Shown: positions 8,004 through 13,973 of the stretch, piece after piece
How the letters are laid out: each line of letters starts with the position of its first letter
How positions within the stretch are numbered: the first letter of the stretch is position 1
Assembly: GCA_025450585.1 (NCBI GenBank)
Contig: JANWHD010000017.1
Location: forward strand, 1-33,667
Reading direction: 5' to 3'
DNA: 33,667 nucleotides
Origin: Solirubrobacterales bacterium
GTDB lineage: Bacteria; Actinomycetota; Thermoleophilia; Solirubrobacterales; 70-9
Notes under the pieces: model-generated
Seen by the model: only the letters and a program-made list of their open reading frames with translations
What the model was told of the DNA's origin: nothing
Database searches by the model: none
Program-made: the position numbers and the translations under genes

Positions 8004-8045
8004 CTTTTAAAGGTAGCCCGACCGGCTGGTGCCAAACTGGGGCCT

Positions 8046-8516
8046 GTGCCCAACTACCTGCTCGAGCGCAGCCAGCGGGTCGAGGTGCCGGTCGAGCAGG
8101 CATTCGCCTTCTACGGCGACGCTCTCAATCTAGAGCCGCTGACTCCGCCCTGGCTTCACTTCGAAGTTACGACGCCGGGCGAGTTGACGTTCCAGCCCGG
8201 AACGCTGCTCGACTACAGGCTGAGACTGCACGGAGTGCCGATCCGCTGGCAGACCCGGATCGAGACATGGGAACCACCGACCCGCTTCGTCGACACCCAA
8301 GCCAAGGGCCCCTACTCGCTCTGGGAGCACACCCATCTCTTCGAGACCGGCGGCACAGGCGCGACCGTAATTCACGACCGCGTCCGCTACGCGATCCCAC
8401 TGGGACCGCTCGGTACGCTCGCGCACCGGCTCTTCGTCCGCCGCGATCTCGAGCGCATCTTCGACTACCGCCGCGACGCCGTCGCCGAGCGCCTCGTCGC
8501 CAAGCGGTTCGCCTGA
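8046..8516 (+). CDS. SRPBCC-family (START-like) protein
   Basis: This 156-residue protein has the polyketide cyclase/dehydrase-like helix-grip pattern: an N-terminal strand (LLERSQRVEVPVEQAFAFY), then LNLEPLTPPWLHFEV, GTLLDYRLRL, WEPPTRFVDTQAKGPYSLWEHTHLFE and a C-terminal helix RDLERIFDYRRDAVAERL. Such proteins bind hydrophobic ligands in a closed pocket; no catalytic residues are obvious. The pattern closely resembles the SRPBCC proteins that accompany NAD-dependent epimerases, and an SDR diverges from it only 42 bp away, suggesting a functional pair. The start is GTG at 8046; upstream in-frame sequence is only antisense to the SDR. Confidence 0.8.
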   Translation: MPNYLLERSQRVEVPVEQAFAFYGDALNLEPLTPPWLHFEVTTPGELTFQPGTLLDYRLRLHGVPIRWQTRIETWEPPTRFVDTQAKGPYSLWEHTHLFETGGTGATVIHDRVRYAIPLGPLGTLAHRLFVRRDLERIFDYRRDAVAERLVAKRFA

Positions 8517-8536
8517 ATCTGAGTGCCGAGATTCAG
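8513..8536. terminator. Bidirectional hairpin spanning two convergent stop codons
   Basis: CTGAATCT (8513-8520) and AGATTCAG (8529-8536) are perfect 8-bp arms around an 8-nt loop. The SRPBCC stop (8514-8516) and the GAD stop (8533-8535) each lie within an arm, so one hairpin serves both convergent genes. There is no T-tract. Confidence 0.6.
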
Positions 8537-9909
8537 TAGCCGGTCCCCGTCTTCACCTGCTTGCGCTCGGCGGGGTGGGCGCCGCCCTTCTTCTCCAGCG
8601 TCGCGCAGGCAGTGGCGATGTCCTCGGCGAGGCGGTCGACCTGCTCGCGGCTCAGTGTCTGCTTGACCAGGGCCCGCAGCACTTTCACGTCTTCGGCGTT
8701 GGGCGGCAGGGTGTAGGCGGGCACCATCCAGCCGCGCTCGGCGGAGAGCTGCCAGGCGATGTCGAACTCGTCGTAACCCTTCTCTTCGGCGAGCCTGAAG
8801 GCGACCAGAGGCAGCTGCTCCTCGCTCTCGCCGATCAGTTCGAAATCGCCCTCGTCCTTGAGCTTGTCGGCCAGGGCGCGGGCGTTCTCCTGCATCGCCT
8901 TCATGATGTAGGCATAGCCCGCGCGCCCGTAACGGACGAAGTTGTAGTACTGGGCGAGTACCATCGAGGCGCCGGTGGAGAAGTTGAGGGTGAAGGTCGC
9001 ATCGGTCTTCCCTAGGTAGTTCTCGTAGAAGACGAGGTCCTCAGCCAGGTCGGACTTCTCACGGAAGACGAGCCAGCCGATGCCGGGGTAGACGAGCCCG
9101 AACTTGTGCCCGGAGACGTTGATCGAGCGCACCTGCTCGAGCCGGAAGTCCCATTCGGAGTCCGGGTACAGGAAGGGCCAGGTGAAGCCGCCGCTGGCGG
9201 CGTCGACGTGGAGCGGCACGTCGAGTCCTTTGCCGCCCTTGAGGTCGACCAGCAGCTTGTTGATCCCGACGATGTCGTCCATGTGGCCGGTGAAGGTGGT
9301 GCCGAGCACGGCGGCGACGCCAATCGTGTTCTCGTCGACGTGGGGCTCCACGTCCTCGGGGCCGATCGTGTACTTACCGTCCTGCAGCGGCACGATCCGC
9401 GGCTCGACGTCGAAGTAGCGGCAGAACTTCTCCCAGACCACGTGCACGTCGCCGCCGAAGATCAGGTTTGGCTTGTCGACGGGCTTCGATTCGGCTTCGC
9501 GGCGCTCCTTCCACTTCCACTTCAGCGAGAGAGCGCCGAGCATGATCGCCTCCGAGGAGCCCTGGGTGCGGGCCCCGGTCGTCTCGCCGGGGGCGTGGTA
9601 CAGGTCGGCCAGCATGCGGATGCAGCGCTGCTCGATCTCCGCCGAGATCGGGTACTCGGCGTGGTCGATGAAGTTGCGGTAGAGGTTGTCGTTGATGACC
9701 CGCTGGGCCTCGGGCTCCATCCAGGTCGTGACGAAGGTCGCCAGGTTGCGCTGCGGGTCGCCCTCCAGCGCCAGTTCCTCGCCGACCAGGCGCATCGCGT
9801 CGAGCGCCGCCATCCCACTGTCGGGGAAGGGACCGTCGGGAGCATCTTCGGTGAGGAAGCGGTTGCCGTAGAGCATCGCCTCCTGCTCGGGGGTGAGGTG
9901 CTTTTCCAT
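8533..9909 (-). CDS. gadB: Glutamate decarboxylase
   Basis: This 458-residue group II PLP-dependent decarboxylase matches bacterial GadA/B throughout: PDSGMAALDAMRLVGEEL, NDNLYRNFIDHAEYP, GARTQGSSEAIMLG (112-125), the PLP-contacting Asp236 in HVDAASGG, and Schiff-base Lys269 in SGHKFGLVYPG (266-275). It converts glutamate plus a proton to GABA and CO2 in the cytosol, usually for acid resistance or GABA supply. The usual glutamate/GABA antiporter is not adjacent. Length is close to E. coli GadB (466), and the start (ATG at 9909) is natural, with MEKHLTPEQEAMLYGNRF. It diverges from the flavin monooxygenase at 10002. Confidence 0.96.
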   Translation of the reverse strand: MEKHLTPEQEAMLYGNRFLTEDAPDGPFPDSGMAALDAMRLVGEELALEGDPQRNLATFVTTWMEPEAQRVINDNLYRNFIDHAEYPISAEIEQRCIRMLADLYHAPGETTGARTQGSSEAIMLGALSLKWKWKERREAESKPVDKPNLIFGGDVHVVWEKFCRYFDVEPRIVPLQDGKYTIGPEDVEPHVDENTIGVAAVLGTTFTGHMDDIVGINKLLVDLKGGKGLDVPLHVDAASGGFTWPFLYPDSEWDFRLEQVRSINVSGHKFGLVYPGIGWLVFREKSDLAEDLVFYENYLGKTDATFTLNFSTGASMVLAQYYNFVRYGRAGYAYIMKAMQENARALADKLKDEGDFELIGESEEQLPLVAFRLAEEKGYDEFDIAWQLSAERGWMVPAYTLPPNAEDVKVLRALVKQTLSREQVDRLAEDIATACATLEKKGGAHPAERKQVKTGTGY

Positions 9910-10001
9910 GCGAGGCCTTCGATCTGGTCGGGAGGACAGGTGGGGTCGAGCCTAACCCAGCCAGGGACGGAGAAACGGCTTTTGGGCCTATCCTCACCGG
10001 C

Positions 10002-11504
10002 ATGCAGCCCGATCACGAGGTGGCGGTCATAGGCGCCGGGTTCTCCGGCATCGGCACGGCGATCAAGCTCGACGAGGCCGGGATCCGCGACTGGGTGATG
10101 CTCGAGGCGGGGGACGGCGTCGGCGGCGCCTGGCACTGGAACACCTACCCGGGCATCGGCGTCGACATCCCCTCCTTCAGCTACCAGTTCTCCTTCGAGC
10201 AGCGCTCGGACTGGTCGCGTGTGTACGCGCCGGGCGAGGAGCTGAAGGCCTACGCCGAGCACTGCGTCGACGCTTACAGCCTGCGCTCGCGGATCCGACT
10301 GAACACAAAGGTCACCGGCGCCGAGTTCGACGAGGAGAACCATTTCTGGCGCCTGCCGGTTGGCGATGGGAAGACCGTCACGGCGCGGTTCATGGTCGGC
10401 GCGACCGGCGTCTTCACCCAACCCAAGCCGCCCGACATCTCCGGGCTCGATTCATTCGCCGGCACCGTTATGCACACGGCCCGCTGGGACCACGACGAGG
10501 ACCTGCGCGGTCGCAGGGTGGCGATCGTCGGCACGGGCGCCTCCGCCGTTCAGGTCATCCCCTCGATCGCGCCCGAAGTCGAGAAGCTGACCGTGCTGCA
10601 GCGCACCCCGATCTGGTGCCTGCCCAAGCCCGACGCGCGGATCGGCCCGGGCCTGCGCCAGCTGCTCGGCCGGGTCCCCGGCGCTCAGGCCGCGGCCCGC
10701 GCTCTGAGTCAGCTCTACGTCGAGCTCAACTTCCCGCTGCCGGCCCACTTCCACGGCGTGCTGCCGGTCGCCAAGGCGGGGGAACGCGCCGGGCTCCGGC
10801 ACCTGCGAGCGGTGCGCGACCCGGCGGTGCGGGAGAAGCTGACGCCCCGCTACGGGCTCGGTTGCAAGCGCCCCAGCTTCTCCAACGAGTACCTGCCGGC
10901 CTTCAACCGGCCCAACGTCGAGCTCGAGACGAGCCCGATCGAGGAGATCACGGCAACCGGCGTGCGCACGGCGGCCGGCGAGCACGAAGCTGACGTGCTG
11001 ATCCTGGCGACCGGGTTTCACGTCTTCGAGAAGGGCAACATGCCCCCATACCCGGTGCTCGGCCGCGAGGGCGTCGAGCTCGGGGGGTGGTGGGAAGAGA
11101 ACCGGTCGCAGGCCTACGAGGGCGTCAGCGTCCCCGGCTTCCCCAACATGTTCATGATCCTCGGGCCCTACGGCTTCAACGGCGCCAGCTACTTCACCCT
11201 GATCGAGAACCAGGCACGCCACATCGTCCGCTGCCTGCGCCGCGCCCGCACCACCGGCTCCACCGCGGTCGAGATCCGCTCCGAGGCCAACCGGCGCTAC
11301 TTCGAGAAGATGCTCGGCCGCCGCGACCGCCAGGTCTTCTTCTCGGGCACCTGCGCGACCGCTAACAGCTACTACTTCGACGAGCATGGCGACGCTCCGT
11401 TCCGCGCCTCGCCGACGCTCGAGGTGGCCTGGCGCAGCGCCCGCTTCGACCTCGACGACTACCGCTTCACGCAGACCGGCTCCGAGGCGGCCCTCACCGC
11501 TTGA
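10002..11504 (+). CDS. Baeyer-Villiger-type flavin-containing monooxygenase
   Basis: This 500-residue protein has an N-terminal FAD Rossmann motif GAGFSG (11-16), a second, NADPH-binding motif GTGASA (177-182), and between them the class B/BVMO fingerprint FxGxxxHxxxW (Phe152, Gly154, His158, Trp162). It would use NADPH and O2 to insert oxygen beside a carbonyl or to oxidise a heteroatom. ATGFHVFEKG near residue 340 is the usual second FAD-contact strand. It converges with and overlaps the protease gene by 11 bp at the 3' end. The substrate cannot be told; no clear partner genes are linked. Confidence 0.93.
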   Translation: MQPDHEVAVIGAGFSGIGTAIKLDEAGIRDWVMLEAGDGVGGAWHWNTYPGIGVDIPSFSYQFSFEQRSDWSRVYAPGEELKAYAEHCVDAYSLRSRIRLNTKVTGAEFDEENHFWRLPVGDGKTVTARFMVGATGVFTQPKPPDISGLDSFAGTVMHTARWDHDEDLRGRRVAIVGTGASAVQVIPSIAPEVEKLTVLQRTPIWCLPKPDARIGPGLRQLLGRVPGAQAAARALSQLYVELNFPLPAHFHGVLPVAKAGERAGLRHLRAVRDPAVREKLTPRYGLGCKRPSFSNEYLPAFNRPNVELETSPIEEITATGVRTAAGEHEADVLILATGFHVFEKGNMPPYPVLGREGVELGGWWEENRSQAYEGVSVPGFPNMFMILGPYGFNGASYFTLIENQARHIVRCLRRARTTGSTAVEIRSEANRRYFEKMLGRRDRQVFFSGTCATANSYYFDEHGDAPFRASPTLEVAWRSARFDLDDYRFTQTGSEAALTA

Positions 11505-12756
11505 AGATCTTGGGGTTGCAGGCCTGGATCGGGTGGCGGTAGCTGAGCCAGCAGTTGGCGTTGAAGCGGCGGATCGTGTAGCGGTAGTTGTAGACGAAGC
11601 CTTCGCGGGGAAGCGCCGCGAAGATCGTAACCGCACCGCGGTAGAGGTCGGCGCCGCGCAGCCAAAGCACCGCGCATTTGACCTTCTCGCGGTTGATCTG
11701 CCTGCAGTCGATGCTGTGCAGCTGGCCCCGCGTGAACCGGTTGCCGAAGTCGTATTCGAGGCCGAGCCAGGCGATGAATTCGGCGTCGCGGCGCGTCACT
11801 CGCGGGAGCACGACCTTAGGGACCACCACTTCCGGGGCAGGTCCCCCGAGTTCGATCGCGGCGATCCAGGCATCGACCCATGGTGAGACGACGTCAGTCC
11901 GCGTGAGGACCTGTGGGCTCAGGGGATCGCAGTCGATCGAGCCCTTGAGGCTGATGACGCCGAGCAGGACCGGGGTGCCGTCGGACCGCCGGGCGATGCC
12001 GGGACCGCCGCTGTCGCCATCGCAGACGCTGGCGGCGGAGGCGAGCGGCGACTGTATGCAGAGCTGGCTGGCGGCCGAGTAGACGGAGATCACCCGCCGC
12101 ATCCTGCGCTGGCAGTAGCCGGCGCTCTTGACGACGGACTGCGCTTCGTGGAGGACCGCCGGCGACCGCGGGGGGTCCGCGTCGGTCAGGCCCCATCCGG
12201 CGACCGCCACCGGCACCCCCGCCGAGAGCAGGCCCGCGTCGGCCGCGGTTGCCAGTGGCAACGACGGCGCCGAGACCGGTGTGGAGAGGACGAGGAGCCC
12301 GGCGTCGTTGAGGAGTCGCGAGGGCTGATAGCCGGGGAAGACGAAGGCCTGCGACACGCCCGAGGCGTGCTGCGAAGTGGCTTCCCGGAGGTCCGCCACG
12401 CCGGTCAGCACCGTGAAGTTCGACGCCACCGCGACCCTGCCGGTGCCGGTCAGCAGGCAGTGCGCAGCGGTCAGGATCAGGCGAGGGGCGACGACCGTTC
12501 CCGTGCAGCTGAACGTCTCGACGGGACCCTGGTACTGGATGTAGGCAAGCCACGGATAGGACGCGATCGAGGCGGTGCTGCCTCCGACGATCGACGTCAT
12601 CGCTCCGCCTCCGGCCTCGGCGCGGCCGTCGTCTGAGGGCGACTGGGCATGGCCCTGAGCCGGTGCGGCCAGGGCGATTGCCAGGGAGGCGAGGGCAAGG
12701 GCGACGAAGCTCCGAACGCCCGGTCGAATGCTGATCGATCGAGTGATCTTTCGCAC
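11494..12756 (-). CDS. Secreted trypsin-like serine protease with C-terminal accessory domain
   Basis: The protein is 420 residues. A Sec signal peptide (about 1-37, hydrophobic core 17-33, then QGHA) is followed by a short propeptide and IVGG (56-59), the N terminus typical of chymotrypsin-fold enzymes after activation. The triad is His99 in LTAAHC, Asp151 in LLNDAGLLVL and Ser249 in CDGDSGGP. Residues about 310-420 form an extra domain with four cysteines and a C..R......C.VLW....Y.G.V pattern that I associate with other secreted actinobacterial proteins; it may be a wall or substrate-binding module. The gene lies 12 bp after DUF2855 on the same strand, so they may share a transcript. Its last 11 bp overlap the convergent monooxygenase. 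Confidence 0.92.
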   Translation of the reverse strand: MRKITRSISIRPGVRSFVALALASLAIALAAPAQGHAQSPSDDGRAEAGGGAMTSIVGGSTASIASYPWLAYIQYQGPVETFSCTGTVVAPRLILTAAHCLLTGTGRVAVASNFTVLTGVADLREATSQHASGVSQAFVFPGYQPSRLLNDAGLLVLSTPVSAPSLPLATAADAGLLSAGVPVAVAGWGLTDADPPRSPAVLHEAQSVVKSAGYCQRRMRRVISVYSAASQLCIQSPLASAASVCDGDSGGPGIARRSDGTPVLLGVISLKGSIDCDPLSPQVLTRTDVVSPWVDAWIAAIELGGPAPEVVVPKVVLPRVTRRDAEFIAWLGLEYDFGNRFTRGQLHSIDCRQINREKVKCAVLWLRGADLYRGAVTIFAALPREGFVYNYRYTIRRFNANCWLSYRHPIQACNPKIFKR

Positions 12757-12768
12757 CCTACCTGCCGG

Positions 12769-13842
12769 TCAGCCGGCGAGCGAGATCACGTGGGCGGCCT
12801 TCGGGTCGATGTGGCCCTCGATCACCTCGGCCCAGGTGCTCTGGAGTCTCTCGAAGCCCTGCCCCGGAATCGTCCCAAGCCAGCCGCCGGTCCACTCGCA
12901 GAAGGGGTGCCAGGCGTCGGCGCCGCGCTGCTCGAGGCCGGCGCGGCCCCAGTCTTGGCCGCGCTTGACTATGCGGTCGGGGGCGAAAAAGAGCTCGGGC
13001 CGGGGGCCGGGAAGCTCTCCGCCGCCCGAGCCGAAGTCCTCCCAGTGGGTCACTCCCACCGCCATGCTGCGAACCAACTCGTCGTCGAAGTGGTTGTGGA
13101 CCGCGGCGCGCACGTTGCCGTCGCCGGCGACGTCGACATAGGTGGCAGGGCCCTTCTGCAGTGAGCCGATCTCCTCGTAGGGGACGGTGCGCCCGTAGAT
13201 GCCCAGGCCCTCGACGAACTCGGTGCTGCGGGCCGAGGTGAGCCCGACAATCTCAACGCCCTCGCGCTGGGCGAGCAGAAACGCTACGCCGATCGCGGTC
13301 TTGCTCGAGGCGCTGGAGATCAGGATCGGCCCGCGCCCGGCCAGCCCCTCGTCGTCGAGCTCGTCGTCGATCATGAACGAGGTGAAGAAGAGCGGTCGCA
13401 GCAGCATCTGCATCGCCTCGGTGTCGGCGCGGTAGAAGGGGTCGGCGTCGCTCGCCAGGTAGCGGTGGTAGGCCGACGGCAGCGCCGCCCGGTGCGGCGA
13501 CCCGTCGACGAACCCGGCGCCGTCCACGGCCACCGGTGTGACGAGGAGGTAGGAGGAGGGAGGCAGATACCCGTAGAGGCGCGTCCCGGCCTCGACACCC
13601 TCGACCTCGCTGTGCTCGACCTCGGCGAAGCCCCACATCGGCACCCGGCCCCAGCCCTCCTGCACCGGGAAGAAGTCCCAGTAGGACATCGCCTCGCCCA
13701 TCACCGCGTAGGTGACGTTGTTCGCGGTCAGCCCGAAGGTGTCGACCCGCAGCAGCGCTTGCCCCGGCCCTATCTCGGGCGTCGCGGATTCGGCAATGCG
13801 GCTCGCGCGCAGGTCGTCGCGCTTGACCAAGAAGTCGGTCAT
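12769..13842 (-). CDS. DUF2855 family protein (MDR-like fold)
   Basis: This 357-residue protein begins with a GroES-like segment (IGPGQALLRVDTFGLTANNVTYAVMGEAM) and continues with WGFAEV, GTRLYGYLPPSSYLLV, FFTSFMIDDEL and the strand ILISSASSKTAIGVAFLL, which matches DUF2855. That family is distantly related to medium-chain dehydrogenases/quinone reductases. The classical glycine-rich dinucleotide motif is replaced by SSASSKT, and no zinc ligands are seen. It may be an NADP-dependent reductase, but no reaction is established. ATG at 13842 fits the family N terminus. The protease gene follows 12 bp downstream. Confidence 0.85.
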   Translation of the reverse strand: MTDFLVKRDDLRASRIAESATPEIGPGQALLRVDTFGLTANNVTYAVMGEAMSYWDFFPVQEGWGRVPMWGFAEVEHSEVEGVEAGTRLYGYLPPSSYLLVTPVAVDGAGFVDGSPHRAALPSAYHRYLASDADPFYRADTEAMQMLLRPLFFTSFMIDDELDDEGLAGRGPILISSASSKTAIGVAFLLAQREGVEIVGLTSARSTEFVEGLGIYGRTVPYEEIGSLQKGPATYVDVAGDGNVRAAVHNHFDDELVRSMAVGVTHWEDFGSGGGELPGPRPELFFAPDRIVKRGQDWGRAGLEQRGADAWHPFCEWTGGWLGTIPGQGFERLQSTWAEVIEGHIDPKAAHVISLAG

Positions 13843-13916
13843 TGACTTCGCATCATCTCAGGCGAGGGGTGATCGGCCAGTTCGAACGGTTCTCGACGCT
13901 TCCACATCGCCATCTA

Positions 13917-13942
13917 TGTTAGAAGTGGCTGACAGATTCTTA
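13917..13942 (+). promoter_or_regulatory. Upstream element shared by the two NHL genes (copy 1)
   Basis: TGTTAGAAG (13917-13925), 10 bp, then ATTCTTA (13936-13942), then an A/T-rich stretch, GGGGAG and the ATG at 13974. The same pair of boxes with an 11-bp gap occurs at 25764-25790 before the paralogous gene. Spacing suits a bipartite promoter for an alternative sigma factor or an activator site. Confidence 0.5.
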
Positions 13943-13973
13943 AATAATCATAGTTTCTATAGGGGAGAGATCG

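Noticed and set aside
10452..11636. A 394-residue minus-strand open frame
   Set aside because: It is antisense to the flavin monooxygenase; compositionally biased and without motifs.
4294..13842. P450, flavin monooxygenase, SDR, SRPBCC and DUF2855 as one natural-product cluster
   Set aside because: The genes are on mixed strands with separate terminators, and no scaffold-building enzyme such as a PKS, NRPS or terpene cyclase is present.
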